From Heterodera schachtii (Eukaryota > Nematoda > Chromadorea > Rhabditida > Heteroderidae), in contig SIJG01000027.1 in assembly GCA_023374025.1 (NCBI GenBank), positions 555,252 through 619,251 of the forward strand: DNA of 64,000 nt, read 5' to 3'. Every line of letters starts with the position of its first letter. Positions within the stretch are counted from its first letter, which is position 1. Positions 45,772 through 59,263 of the stretch are shown in pieces. The translations under genes and the position numbers were made by a program. Below the pieces are notes generated by a model. It did no database searches, was not told where the DNA came from, and saw only the letters and a program-made list of their open reading frames with translations.

Positions 45772-48700
45772 CACCGAATAGATGGACAAAAAGCATAATT
45801 TATTTTATTTTTAACATTAATTTTTAATTCATTAATACTAAAACATAAATATATTAAATAAGGGATTTCAAGTGCAGAGGCATTCAATTAGTTTTAATCT
45901 CAACTGATAATAAAAATTTAAAATTTAAATAAAAAAATCGACTACAGAATAATGATGAAAATCGAACAAGTTTCAAAAATCAAATTATTTTTTTTACATT
46001 GATTTAAGTTCGTACATTGAAATCAATTATTAATTATTATTTTTTAATAATTAGAAAATTAATTATATAAATATTAATTAATGATTACAACAATCCTTTC
46101 ATCATTTCTGCTGGCCATCATTGCACATGATAAATGAATAGGCATTTCTAAATAAATGATTAAAAATATTTTCAATATAAAATATTAAAAAAATATAATA
46201 TAAGTATATTATATTCCTATTTTTTATATTTTTCGTAATAAAACAAACATCAACAAAAAAACAATGATTATTGGTTTATTTCTTAGTTATTCCAAAATAA
46301 ATTAATATGTTGATAAAAAAAATCATTAAAATCAATAAGAGATAATGTCTCAACAATTACTGCAATTAAAATTGCATTTTTAATAAAATTGTCAAACGAT
46401 GTTAAATAAATGCAATATTAAATTTTACATTATTTATTAAATGTTTTAAGAATATTATCAATACTCTAATTGTATTATTTAAAGAAAAAAAAATATTGTT
46501 TCGACGAGTAATAAACTTATTAGTAAAATTTCCCACAATAAAATAAAAAATTTTTCAAAAAAAAACAAACAAACTTTATACAATAATAAAGTACAAAATA
46601 AAGTATACCTAAAAATGAGAATTTACATTATAAATAATGAATTTTCAATTTAGCAATAAGTGCATTATAAAATCACTTAACAAATTGTATAATATATATT
46701 CTGCCAAACAATAAAATTATCTTTTATAATTTAAGTATACACCAATTGTCATAATTAAAGAACGAATAAAATTCAACACAAAATGGATAAAGAAAATAAA
46801 AATATTTTAAGAAGCGAATCAAAAAAAATAAAGAAAGCGAAGCGAGAACGAGAGAAAATAATAATTTATAATTAATATAATTCAAATAAACAGAAAAAAC
46901 TAATGAAAAAATGGCGAATATTTGAAAAGCATAAATTAAATATAAAAAAAATTTTATTTAAAAATTTAACATTAGTACTTTTGAACCTTATAAAACTTTA
47001 TACAAAAATTAAATTTATTTATAAATTTTTTATTGTAATAAACAAAAATTTAAAATATAAAACATAAATATTAATAAATTAACTAACCATAAAAAAAATA
47101 GATGGATATTTTAAATTATCATTATTTAAAATTATTATTCTATTAGAAATATGTTTCCAATATTTCTATTAAATTATTTTGATTTTAATAGATTTAAAAA
47201 AAGAATTAAAGAAAATAAAAAAGAGAATTTAAATAAATATATAATATAAAATAAATATATATTTAATTCTAAAATTTACAAATAACAAATTATATACTTG
47301 TTTAACGCTAATAGAATTAATGAAGGACTTCTTAAATATACTTTCTTCGTTATTTCGAATTTTATATTTATAATTTTTGAATTTTTTTCTTTCATTTAAA
47401 AATTATTATTTCACACTTTTTTAATTCAAAAAATAACATTTAAATCTTTTTCAAAACTTTACATTTTATGTTTTCGCATAGAATTTATATTTTTTGATCA
47501 ACAGCGAAATATGTTAATTAATTAATGGCTAATTTTTTATTTTATATTTTTTATTCAAATTAGTACTAATGTTATAATATAAAATAAAACAAAATATATT
47601 TTGAATATGTATTTTTTTCGCTAATGGAAATATTTTTGCATTAATTTGTATGTTTTTTTATAAATTAAAAATATAATTAAGAAATGATTCTTGCAAATGA
47701 TTTTGAAGTTATTGCAGAAGCGGTATCCAAGCTAGATGCTAATTTATACCTTAATTTGATTATATTAAATTTTAATTTGTTTTTTTATTATTTAAATATT
47801 ACATCCTTTCAACCTTATATAAAATAAACATTAAAAAATATTTATATACTTGTTTTTCTATTAATAAATTAAAATGGTATACATTTATTTTACTTAAAAT
47901 AATTCTTAAAGTTTTTAGAAGATTTTTGGCATATATTCAAATAATGGTTTTATTCAAATTATTAATTTGATTTTTTGATATTTAAATTAAGTTAAAAATA
48001 ATTAAGATAATATAGGGGTTTATTATAAAAAATGTTATTTTGAATGGTTTTTAATCAAGTATTAAATTATAGAAATTATTTAGTTGTTTAAATAAACATT
48101 CCATTACTTGTCGTGGGTTCAAATATTTATTAATTTCTTTATTCTTTGCAATTTTTTTCTTACTTTTCGTAAAATTAATAAAAGTTATAAATTTATTTTA
48201 TTTTTGTTTTATTTATATAAATCTCTTTCAATAAACGTTGTGGTCATTGGCCACCTTAATTAGAGAATATATCTATCTATTTAATATATTTACTTTTTTT
48301 AATTTCCATTAAAACATGCGTTTCTTTTTCTTTTTAAGTATTTGCTAGTTCTTATCTTTTTAAAAGCATGCTTAATAACTTAATAAATGCCAATAAATCC
48401 ATTATTTTTAATCTATAAACTATTTTTAAAGAACAAAAATATTTTATTTTATTAAAATTTTAATTTCTTATTTTATCATCTAAAAAAAAATTATAAACAG
48501 AATTCATTTTGTTAATTTAATTTATTTTAATTGTTTTTTAAATTCATATTAGCATAATGATTAATTACATACAATGGGTTCAGTTTAAATTTTATAATTT
48601 AGTATTTAATTCATAGTCAAAATCTTAAAACTTAGTCATTAATTTTATTCAGGTTAATGTAATGCGCAATTTTTGTTTAATTAAAGTGTTTACCATTTTG

Positions 48701-49292
48701 TCTTAATAAACTTTTTTAATTTTTCGCACAATGGGGCGCGCCGAAATAAGATTTTTAGAGTTTATATACTTTTTTATTTAGTAACTTATTAAATTAAATA
48801 TAATTAAAAAGATTTATTAATAAGCAATAATCAATTGGAAATTTTTTATATCTTAAAATTATAAGTAAAAGAATAAAATTTTGTTTTCAAATTATTATTT
48901 TTTATATGTGAAAGAATAAAATTTTCTTTAATATACAATTTTAATCTTAAAGTAAAAGTATGCTTGATCAATATATAATTTAAATTGTTTAAAAAGTGGC
49001 ATAAAACGTTTTTGCTTTTTTTCACGAGAGTGAAATCAGAGGCTGTCTGCAGTTTTTATCATTCATCTTACTTATCATTTTATTTTTTATATTTTTCTTT
49101 TATTTATTTAAGATTTAAATAAAAATTAATTTTTTTTATCAATTTTTAAATTTATTGTATATAATTAATAAATAAATAATGATTAATGCGTTTATTAACA
49201 AGGCTAATTATAATTTTTTTCATATAAAAGTTATTTAAAATTTTTGATGAATACTAAAATAGTTGAATATAATACACTTTATTTATTTTGAA
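45772..49292. other. AT-rich DNA, skew switch near 47.25 kb, no gene
   Basis: A-rich to about 47250, then T-rich to about 49250. A small GC island GGGGCGCGCCGAAATAAG is at 48732. A small GNRA-type hairpin (TTTCACGAGAGTGAAA) is near 49020. No coding-like frame. Confidence 0.5.
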
Positions 49293-49740
49293 TAGAGCTG
49301 AGCGGGACCGGGATTTTTGACAAAAACCGGGACCGGGATTTGCCGGGACCAGAAAAGTCGGGACCGGGACCGGGACCAAGTTTTTCGACCGGGACCGGGA
49401 CCGGGACCGCGAAAAAACCCGGGACCGGGACCAACCGGGACTTTTTCCAAGAGAAAATTTTTTTTGAAAAATTTTAAAAATTTTTGGTGAATTTTGTTAC
49501 AAAAATTTCCTAAATTCAAAAAGGTACCCATAAAATTTTTTAATTTCGAAGAATTTTTCCATTATTCATTGGAAAATTTTTAAAATTTTCATTTTAGGGG
49601 GCGGGGGGAATTTTTGGAATTTTCTGAGTCCCAAAATTCTGGATTTTTCTATCAAATTAACAATCTCTTAAAATTTTTAAGTCGCTGTTTTGTGGCAATG
49701 TTTTTTCGAAAAACTTTTGGAACATTGGGAGGGTCGGGGT

Positions 49741-49766
49741 CCGTCGGTGCCGGTAGGCGCCGCCGG
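49741..49766 (-). repeat. GC-rich hairpin of the shared core
   Basis: CCGTCGGTGCC, loop GGTA, GGCGCCGCCGG. It has the same architecture as at 60711-60736 with two changes. In the direction of the tRNA-like head it is the downstream tail. Confidence 0.85.
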
Positions 49767-49947
49767 AAAAAATTTGAAATTTAGAGTGCGATTTGTTAAC
49801 AGAATTTGTCAAAAAATGACCAAATATTAGGTCAATTTGTGGTTTTAGGCTGTTTAAAAAAGGCAAAAATATAATTTTTATGTAGAAATATTTTTTATTA
49901 ATTAAATTTCAATTGATATTGGTAAAGAAAAAAGAAAAAATTATCTG

Positions 49948-50014
49948 TTCCATCGGGGAATTGAACCCAAGGGACAAATAATGAAAGTCAAAAGGTTTAG
50001 CCACTTATCCACTT
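49948..50014 (-). pseudogene. tRNA-derived SINE-like head in composite element
   Basis: On the minus strand GTGGATAAGTGGCTAAACC is an A-box/D-arm-like stretch and GGGTTCAATTCCCCGATGG contains a canonical B box (GGTTCAAnTCC) with a pairing T stem. The spacing is tRNA-like. The two acceptor ends do not pair, so it is tRNA-derived and not a working tRNA. A Pol III transcript from it would run toward the hairpin at 49741. Confidence 0.65.
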
Positions 50015-50281
50015 ATGCATATGAAAATATGCTTTAAAAGAAAATAAATAATTTATTTTTTTTCTCAAAAATTTTTTCTTCTCCACCAATTTTCTTCTCT
50101 TTTCTCACCCAGACCCCATTCTTACCAGTGCTTATTTAGTCCCGCCGGGACCGGGACTGGCAAAACCGGGACCGGGATTTCTTTTTTTTCAAAAACCGGG
50201 ACCGGGACCGGGACCGGGACCTGAAAAAACCGGGATTTCCCGCCCCGGTCCCGGTCCCGGTCCCGGTCCCGCTCAGCTCTA

Positions 50282-50525
50282 ATTTTGAAGCAAATAAAAA
50301 TTCTATTAATTAATTTAAAAGTAATAATTAAAAAAAATTACCATAATGTTATTAAAATTCTTTCCAACATCTCAATTATAAGTCTATTTTTATTTTTTTT
50401 CAATAAATAGTTTTTTAATAGACTTTGTGAAAATTTGTAAGAAATTAGTTTCCCTTCGGTTCAAAATTAACTCAGAAACTGACGTTAACTGAAGAAATTT
50501 GGCGCTTTGTTCTTTATATGATAAT
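50282..50525. other. AT-rich DNA, no gene seen
   Basis: Short gap between elements. Nothing recognised. Confidence 0.5.
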
Positions 50526-50800
50526 TAGGGATGGGATTTTTAGGCACAAAAATCCTCAAATAGGCACTAAAATAGGCAAATAAATTTTTTTTTATTAACG
50601 CTTTTTAGGTAGCAAAACACGTAAAAATAATAAAACACTTATTTTTGCTTATATTTCAATTGTTTTAAAGTTTTCGAATAAGGACAAATTTTAAACCAAA
50701 AATTTTTATTGAGAAAACAAATATTTTAGGATCATTTTTTTGAAAATTTTTTCAATTCTTAGGAGTGTATTTTCTGAAATTTTTTTTGGGTCAAATTTCC
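50526..50800 (+). mobile_element. Left end and body of TAGGCAC-type hAT element
   Basis: TAGGGATGGGATTTTTAGGC at 50526, then AGGCAC, AGGCAA and AGGTAG words, then body sequence (AAACCAAAAATTTTTATTG, ATTCTTAGGAGTGTATTTTC) shared with 4400-4560 and, inverted, with 18380-18560. The right end is not visible. Confidence 0.65.
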
Positions 50801-53280
50801 AAGAAAGTTTTAAAAAGCATTCCATTAAGTTTTACATGAATAAATTGCCAAATAATTGATTTAATTTTCTAGATTTGATATATAAATTAATAATGAAAAT
50901 AAAAAATCTTTTTAAAACAAAATTTGAGTAAGAAAATAGACAAATTAAACCAATAAATACAAAATATTTTAAATTGTTAAATATAATTAAAACTTAAACA
51001 AAAATTCTATTGTTGGATTTGCATCGATTATTGGAAAGAACACAAGATAAACATATTCTGGAAAGTCAATTTCAAATATTAATTTAAATACGTCAAATTA
51101 AAAGTAAAATAATTTAAATGAATTAAATATTATTTTATAAACCAAAAGCATAGTTTAAAATAAATATATGTTTAAATTAAAAAATATATATTTAAATCAA
51201 AATCTGAATAAAAATAAATTTTATTATACTTATTAGAAAATAATCTATTAAATAAAGCATTATTTTTAATTGTTAAATATTTTGTATTATAATTTATTTG
51301 TTTTTTTAATTAAGTAAAATTTGATTTGACACTGAAAATATAGGATATGTGTGCATAAAATATTTTATAAAAATAAAATCTCTTAATGCAGATAAAATAA
51401 AGAATAAATAAAAAAAATTATGATAACTTCTATTAGATTTTTACGGATATTACAGACAAACAAACAAAATATTGAAGACTAATAAATATTATAGTTTTAT
51501 TTCATAATTACGATATTCCTTCGGCTAATTCTCGCAAATGACCTGTTATACTGGTTTTATTCATTTTTATTTTCAAAAGACGTCAATGGATTTTTGAAAT
51601 AAATGACAATTTTTTAATAGATATCGACCAAAATATAAATTTCTGAGATTTTGCTAAATTTTAAAAACTTTAAGAAATTATGTAACAAGTTTTTTTGTAT
51701 AAAAAAAAATTAAAAAAATCCTACAGTCCAATTGAATTTATGCATAATCTCTTATTTATTAGAAGGGAAATCAAAAATGCAAGGCATATAACGATTGATA
51801 ATAAATTATTTCCTAATTATATTAAAAAATCTTTGAATTCTTAAAAAATAAACTGTTTTTGGAATCGTTTTGCGAAAATTTACAGATAATAAGTGAGTTA
51901 TTTATTAAATATCAAATATAGATATATCAATGAAAGCGCGTCAATAAAAATAATAATATTTTAATTTAAACTGAAAAATATAAGAAATTCCGAATAGAAA
52001 AAAAATTTATACAATGTAATTATTTAAAAGAAAATTTGAGCAGAAAATAGACAAAACGTTAAACGAATAATTTATTTAACTTTAAATTTTATTTTGCTGT
52101 GTTTGCATGAATAATTGAAAGATCACAAGATTAAACTTATTCTGTAAAGTTAATTTCAATATTAATTTAAATACGTCAAATTTTTTTTTTGATAAATGGT
52201 TTTTGATTTTCAGCAACCATCATTAAATAATTTAAAACTAAACTTTAGTTTAATGAATTAAATTTATTTTTAAAATGTTAATTATTTCAATTTATCAATT
52301 CAAATTTTTAAATTCTTTTAACTTGATTAAAATATAAACTTATCCTATAATTCTCTTAACAACAGCCGATTGCTTTGAGAGCAAGCAATTTTTAAATGTC
52401 CTCCTGATTCATTAGAAATATCCTGATTTGGGAGTAGTGACCAAAATTTGTTCTGATTTCTTAAATATACTCATAATTTTGAAACTTTATGGCAGATTGT
52501 CATTATTTTAACAAAAAAATATAAGGTTTGCGCAAAATTTTGTCTTTTTTAAAAGAATTATTTTTTTTTGCCAGTTTGTTTTTTATTCGATTTTTTTTTA
52601 TTATACAAATTCATTTTTCGGGCCGAAACGCGAAAATCGAGGTCAAAGCAATAGTTTCAATGATTTATTTATCTATTTCAATTTGATTTTCTAAATTTTT
52701 ACAAGCTTATTTTTTGGCGAAAAATTTTAAAAAACCCAAAAAAAATTTGTTCGAAATTTCACATTTAAAAATTGATGAAAACACAGTTACAAAAATGTAC
52801 TAACGATTTTCAGAAGGTCAATTTCATAAAAATTTTGAATAGATTTTAATAAACTAAAATATTACAATAAATCGCATGAAAAATAATTGAATTTAAAAAG
52901 ATAAAAAAAAAAAGCATATATTTGTATAATGAAAACAAATCATTTTTATTAGTTCAGTTAAATATTAAAATTACGAATGAAAAAATTAAATAATTAAAGG
53001 GTGAGCTTCTTTTGATCCTGTAAAAGTCAAGATATGTTGACGAAAATAAAAATTAAAACAAATCTTTGAAAATAAATATTATATGCGAAAATTCAATTAA
53101 TTAACTAAAAAAATAACTGGATATTTTTTTGTATTAATAAAAAATAAATTATGTAAAACAATCTTAAAATTAAGTGTGTTAATAATGGCAAGTTTACAAA
53201 TTATATAACTATCGTGGTAACGTAACTTTTTATTCAATAATTTAATAAATAAAGAGTGTCAATATATACGTTAAGTTAAC
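50801..53280. other. AT-rich, A-skewed DNA, no gene seen
   Basis: Contains two related modules (about 51000-51130 and 52085-52195) sharing TTTGCAT...AATTGAAAGA...ACAAGAT and TATTAATTTAAATACGTCAA. Mixed GC patches lie at 52360-52460 (TCCTGATT words) and 52620-52645. No coding frame recognised. Confidence 0.45.
52369..52393 (+). terminator. Small hairpin followed by T run
   Basis: ATTGCTT, 7-base loop, AAGCAAT and then TTTTT. The form would suit a Pol III-type or intrinsic terminator, but there is no transcribed unit in front of it, so it is probably chance. Confidence 0.2.
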
Positions 53281-53512
53281 TAACTTACGTGAACCGTCGG
53301 ACCTGGGATAAAGCGCTTCACGCTTCTTGAGCTTCGCTACCTAGATAAGCTATCGGGTTGTTAAGAGATTTGGAATTTTGAAAAAATTTTCAGGGTTTTA
53401 AGGCCGATTCGCGCACGTTTCTAATTTTTGTTGTGCTTTTCGGCCGCTTCGTGGCCGTTTTTTAATTTTGTTGGTCTCAGACGGGCGCTTCGCGTTCATT
53501 TTTTTAAATTTC
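53281..53512 (+). repeat. GC-rich island with about 40-bp tandem units
   Basis: From 53402 three units begin GGCCGATTCGCGCACG, CGGCCGCTTCGTGGCCG and GACGGGCGCTTCGCGTTC, each followed by TTTTTAATTTTTGTTG-like spacer. The upstream part (53296-53360) carries AAGCGCTTCACGCTTC and GAGCTTCGCTACC, a related theme. No tRNA, snRNA or coding frame is recognised. It may be another reiterated-word element without visible termini. Confidence 0.65.
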
Positions 53513-53565
53513 TTCTATTATTCCTTAATTTTGATTTATAATAATGATAATTGTGAGAACAATGC

Positions 53566-53590
53566 TTATAATAATAATAATAATAATTAC
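53566..53590 (+). repeat. (TAA)n microsatellite
   Basis: About eight uninterrupted AAT/TAA triplets. Confidence 0.85.
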
Positions 53591-55140
53591 AGTTAAAAAT
53601 GGCAAATTATTCCATTTAAAAATAATTTATATAATTTTTAACTGTAACAGCAATAATTTTTGGGTTTTTTACTTTAATCTTGTAATAATTAAAATTTTAT
53701 TATATTTAAAATTTTAAAATGAAAAAGTCTTCTTCGAAATGTGCAACATTTCGTAATGAGGACAAGAATCTGTTCATATAATATTAATTTACTAAAAAAA
53801 AAAAATTATTTTTTACGTCAATATATAGAAAAAGATACCAAATATTCACAATTAATAACCTTGTGAACCCTATTATAAATCATTTTAAAGCTTTAAATGT
53901 TACCAAATTTGAAATATATTCATAAAAAAATAAAAAATGATTATTATTTGAAATAAATGAAATAAATTTAATGAAATATAATTTAATTTTAATTTAATTA
54001 AATAAAATTATAATTGCATTATTATTAAAATGTTAATGAAGTTGATATAATTATATTCTTTTTTTGATGTAAAAATATTAAAGAAAACAAATCATTTAAT
54101 TAAATCCCGAAATAAAAATAATGAAAAAATTGTATTTATTTGAATAAATTTTACGAATATCATTTATATTAATAAAAAATATTATTTTAATATATAGCAC
54201 CAATTAAATCTTATTAAATTAAAAAATTTTCTTTGAATTAATTAATTATTGGTCTTTTTGCTGTTTGTTCAAAAATTTAAATTTCTGCGAAAACGTTAAA
54301 GTAAAATTGTGAAAAACATTTAAAAAACTGCCAAAGAAAAATAAAAAATTTACAAAAATAAATATTTTTCAAAGTGTAAATTAAAAAATAAATGAAATTT
54401 TTACACAAAAATACAAGTAATTCTCAAAATATTTTTTTTCATTTGATAATTATTATTAAACATTGGCAAATTTGTATATAAAACTATTTAATAAAAAAAA
54501 AGAATTAAAAGATAAAATATTCAGCAAGAATATTAGAAAATTATGCATTTTAACGAGAAAAATTTAATCAATTAAATTAAAAATTTAATTTTAATAAAAC
54601 AATTTTTATTATTTATAGAATATCAATTAAATTTTTATTTTGATTAATTGAATTGAAATTGATTGTTAAAAGTAGCATAAAAGACAAATAAAATCATCAT
54701 TCAACGTGAGCAAGAATGGAGAAATTGCGACAAGATTGAAACTATTTAGGGAAAGATAATTTTCGAAACATAATTTAAATATAACAAGTTTAAAACAATT
54801 TTAACGAACAAAATTTAACTTTTTCAAAACAAAATCTTAATTTCAATTAAATATTAGTTTTTCGGTGCTTATTTAAATACTCATTTTAAATTAAATTAAA
54901 AACTTTTTAAAAAGCTAAATTAATAATACTGGAAAACTTAATTATAAAAAAAATGAAAATAAAAAACTAATTTTTCTTTTAGTAATGGTTATATTTTTTA
55001 CAAAAACTTTTGGCAATTTTTCTTTAAAATAAGTTTATATAAAAATAATCAAACAAATTGTTAAAAAAATATTAGTTTGAAGATATTCTAAGTTCAATTT
55101 TATTTCTTATATAATTTTTTTTGACTTTTTGAACCTATAC
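53591..55140. other. AT-rich, A-skewed DNA, no gene seen
   Basis: One diverged module at about 54670-54800 (AAAAGACAAATAAAA, then GACAAGATTGAAACTATTTA and GGGAAAGATAATTTTC). No gene. Confidence 0.45.
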
Positions 55141-55320
55141 TAGAGAATGGGCTTTGACGCTTAAAATTACAATGATTATTATATAAATGCTTAAAAGTCA
55201 TTTCAAACAACAAAAACTCCAAAATTTGTGCTTAAATATTAAAGGATAGAAATAAAAAAACTTTTTTAAATAAGTTCGAAAATTAATATTTAAATAAAGG
55301 AAATAAATGCTTAAATAATA
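55141..55320 (+). mobile_element. Possible solo hAT-type end, GCTTAAA theme
   Basis: TAGAGAATGGGCTTTGACGC at 55141 has a YARNG-type start, and TGCTTAAA-like words recur at about 55158, 55188, 55230 and 55308. No partner terminus or target duplication was found, so this rests on resemblance in style only. Confidence 0.35.
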
Positions 55321-56659
55321 ATGTAAATCAGTCAGTTGAAAATCATTAAAAATTTATCCTAAATTTGAAAAAAATAAAATCTTCTGATTGTGATTTCTGA
55401 CAAACACAAAAATCTACCATATTGACTTGTTTGTTTCTCCATATTATATTTTTAGTTTATAAAAACTTATTCAAATCAATGTAAAATATATATTAAAGAA
55501 AATTATTATTCAAATTTTATTGGATTTAATAAGGGATGATAAATAGAATACAAAAAAAAAGAGTTCATAATTTCAATAAAACGTTAACTCTATAATATTT
55601 AACTTAATTAATTAGTATAATTTTTCAGTAATTAGCCAATCTAAATAATTGGTATCAATAAATAGTTTGCACCAAATCTCAGTTGCTTTTTTGAGTTTTC
55701 TATATTTCTACTTAATTATAGAATTTATTATGGTTATTTTTAAAATTAGTGAAAATTAAAAAATTCCCTCAAAAAACTTTCAACCTGAAATTAATTAAGC
55801 AGTTAAATAATTTAATACATAATAAACAATTTATTTATTAAATATTAGATTTTTTAAATAAATATATTACTTAAAAATAGAGAAAGGAAATGCATATAAT
55901 AATAATAAATTAATTTATTAGGCATGATCTTCTTTTACTCATTCCATTTGAATTTTGCCTAATCTACAGCAATTAAAATATTTATAGATTATAAATCTTA
56001 TATTTAAACCATAAACAGTTAAATATAGTCTGACTATGTCATATATACCTGTAAATATACAGAAAGAATAATAATAAATTTATTATGACATGCAAACGCA
56101 ATAATTAAAGTTAATTTTGAACAGATTTCAATGGTTTTTATATTGAAAAACTTTATGATCTCTATTTTGCCCTTAAAGAATTCAAGAGCGAGGTCAAAAG
56201 AATATTAATTTTTTATTATTTTTAATAAATATTTAAGAAAAACACTTTCGAACTTCTTAATTGAAAAGATAAATGATAAAAATGAATGATAACAGCCAAT
56301 GAGAGCACCCAAAGAGATTTGAATTGAGCATTTTCTTGACACGAAAATTTCTGAGCCAAAATCAAATTAAAGCCATAATCCAAAAACGCGATACCTTTTT
56401 CAAATTTTCTTTATTAGTTCAAATCAATTAAACCTTTTTTTAATTCAATAATTAATTTTTGATGCTTTTATCTAACAATTTTTCTTAAAGTACAATATTC
56501 TATTTATAGTTATCTGCGATCAAAAATAATACGTATATAAAAACTTACCAAAGTGTTTTAAATTAATAATTTTTTGAATTGAATAGTGGCATTATAAAAT
56601 AAATTATAAATGGTTTTTTATTAACATTTTCTTTTTTTATGTTTTTGCTAATAAAAGTG
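55321..56659. other. AT-rich DNA, no gene seen
   Basis: No gene, RNA or complete element recognised. Confidence 0.5.
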
Positions 56660-56885
56660 AGAATTTATGTACATATTTTGGACCTTTCAAATTTTTACGT
56701 AAATATTTAGAAAATTTTTTGGATTTTTATGGTAATTTCTATAAATAGCACCAAAAATTCCAAATTTAGCAATTTTTCGAATATATTTTGATTTTTTACA
56801 TATTTTGAGAATAATGAAAATTTTACCTTGTAAAAAATCTTTTTTTTTTTGAAAAAGTAACCTTAAAATATCGGTTTTTTTTTCC
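56660..56885 (-). mobile_element. Decayed fragment of the GGGCTGCTAATTTTA MITE family
   Basis: ATGTACATATTTTGGACCTT, repeated ACATATTTTG words and a tail of poly-T, GAAAAAGTAACCTTAAAATA resemble 880-1045 and the minus strand of 23060-23300. Neither terminus is preserved. The 66-codon minus-strand frame here is chance. Confidence 0.5.
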
Positions 56886-58449
56886 AATAAATATATAACA
56901 AAAATTAATTTATAAAAAACGAAAAATTTATATATTGAATTTTTAATTTAAAAATATATGTTGAATATATTTAAATACTGCATAAAACTTAACAACATTG
57001 ATTTTGTAACAGAAATGCTGATTTAATACCATAATAATTAAATTTCAAAATAAAAATACCAAAAAACTCATAATTTTTAAAATGAATGTTGTTGTTCTTT
57101 GAATATATTAATTAAAATATTTAAGACAAAAAAAAAAGATTAAAATCGTAAAACTATAACAAATAATTAAGTATTATTCAAAACTAATAAAGAGAATTGT
57201 TTTAAATATTTACTTTAGAAAAATAAATAATTGGATGAAAGAGGGACTGAAAATGATCTCTCCAAAACGGAAAATCTGCATGGAAAAGAATCATTTATTC
57301 TAAATATGTAATAAAAATTCAGAATGAACAAATTATTAAAATTAAAGTTACAAATCCATAAAATGTAACAATAATTATTAAAGATTAATTAGAATTTCTT
57401 TCTATGAAGATTTCAAACGCACTATTTAAAAATACATTTTTTTAATTTAAATATGTTTGACAGAAAAAAAACAAGTAAAATATAAAAAAAATCGAGAATT
57501 TTAAAATTCATTATTAGTAGTCCATATAAAATTAATTTTAATTTTACTCAACCCGCAAGAAATTATAAATCAATATAAATTAATCAAAATTTTGTTTTCA
57601 GCGAGTTAATTCAGTAAAATTTTTTTGACAACAATTATGAATACTTGTTCATATTTTTAATCCATTTTATAAGAATATATATATTAAAGTTTGAATTAAA
57701 ATAGTACAATTTAAGAAGAATTTTTTTAAAATAAAATATTATATATTTAATTTTTATTTAATTTAAATTAATTTATTATGAATTCATAAATAATAATACA
57801 TATGTTTAAATATATAAAAATGCATAACTATCTTTTATCCAACTAAATAAGAAAATATAATAAAGAATTAAAGGAAAATTTTAAATTTAAAAAAATTATA
57901 AATTAAGTAAAATCTATTAAAAAATGATTAGATATAAAAAGACAAAAGTCCAAGTACTACTTTGAGCAAGATTTCAAATACTGCACAAGATTGAAATTAT
58001 TAAGGGAATGTTAATTTACAATCAACAAAGTTAAATTTTTCAAAATAAAATAAAAAATGTTTGAAAATATAATCAAGAAACTAATCATAATTTAAATATA
58101 TGTATTTAAAAAAATTTTTATTGTTAATTATAATATGAGATATAATTAAGAAAAATAAAGTATAAAATATCTTTTAATTTATGTTTAAAGTGAATATTAA
58201 TTCAAATAAATAATAAATAAAAATTATTAGGAACACAAAAAAAAGTATCAGTAAAATGTAATGGCATTGAATAAGAGAGAATATTTTTAAAATATAGAAG
58301 GTTTGAAATATTATTTAGAATAGAATTTTCGACAATGAATTTTGAACACTTTGCTTTTCCATGGATAATATTAATTTGCTAAATTTTTACTACTTTTTAT
58401 AATTCTAATTTTAAATATTTTAAAAATTAATATACCATTCTTATATTAA
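56886..58449. other. AT-rich, A-skewed DNA, no gene seen
   Basis: A diverged module is at about 57930-58015 (AAAAAGACAAAAGTCC, then GCACAAGATTGAAATTATTA and AGGGAATGTTAATTT). No gene. Confidence 0.45.
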
Positions 58450-58853
58450 TAAATAAATATACTAAATCAAAAATAATTGATATTTTTTTACAAATCAAAT
58501 GAAAAACACAAATTTGAGGTTTTAGGGTGCACAGCATCAAGATTTGGAATCCAAAATATTTATCGCCGAATCAAAAATAAGCTCACGCATCTGCAAGAAC
58601 AAATCGATGATCTGCACGATTGATATTCCTAATTATCGATAAATTTATTTAAAAAAACATTTATTTAAATAATATAAAATTTAATTCAACAAAATAAACT
58701 CATATTCAGATGAATATCGCAAAAATTAAGATAACAAATAAGTGGCGGTAAACAAATTTGTTTCTGAGAAACATGAAAAACATTAAACTTTACAAAACAT
58801 TAAACTAATAAATAATCAAATCCGTTTTAAAAAATGTTAAAAAATTCAAATGA
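58450..58853 (+). repeat. Left arm of second inverted repeat (about 0.4 kb)
   Basis: Reverse complement of 59264-59672 with scattered substitutions and small indels. Landmarks are GGTTTTAGGGTGCACAGCAT, CGCATCTGCAAGAACAAATC and CATATTCAGATGAATATCGC. Diverged single copies lie at 39101-39375 and 26961-27010. No target duplication or hAT/mariner terminus was identified. Confidence 0.9.
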
Positions 58854-59263
58854 AAAGTTTCAACCAAAAAATGACAATAAAAATATTTAAGTTCCGCTTT
58901 TAATACACTTTACTAAAAAGATTCCTGTACGGAAATTTTTTAAAATAAAAATTAAAAGAAATTATTTATATTATTTACTATAAAATTGTAATAATTTCAG
59001 AAGTATGATAAAATATTTTGTATTAAAATTAAAAGCAATTTAATCTTGTTCCTCAACTTCTTTAATGAATTTGAGTTGGAAGCGCTAATATTATTTTTTC
59101 GTATTCATATATATTAATTTAACAATTTCATTGCAATTTTATTTTTATTTCTTTTTTATAAATCTTAAAAGTTTAATTAAATAAAAAATTTGTTTTTAAT
59201 TGACGAATTATTAAATAATATTCTGTTTTTAAATAATTACATAAAAAATCCATAAAGATAATA
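58854..59263. other. Spacer of second inverted repeat
   Basis: About 410 bp of AT-rich sequence. The phrase TTTAATCTTGTTCC...GGAAGCGCTAATATTA (59040-59090) loosely resembles 17576-17626. No gene. Confidence 0.6.

Larger units (their letters stand above)
49293..50281. mobile_element. Composite hAT-type element, CGGGACC ends, 989 bp, 8-bp TSD
   Basis: Ends TAGAGCTGAGCGGGACCGGG and CGCTCAGCTCTA are inverted repeats, and both sides reiterate CGGGACC many times. Exact octamers ATTTTGAA flank the element (49285-49292 and 50282-50289). The interior core (about 49690-50140) contains the GC-rich hairpin and a minus-strand tRNA-like head, and is homologous to the core at 60660-61115 although the ends are unrelated. 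There is no transposase. The 82- and 69-codon minus-strand frames inside are translations of the repeat (PGPGPGPG-like). Confidence 0.92.

Noticed and set aside
49283..49531. 82-codon frame with PGPGPG repeats
   Set aside because: Direct translation of the CGGGACC array, no real protein.
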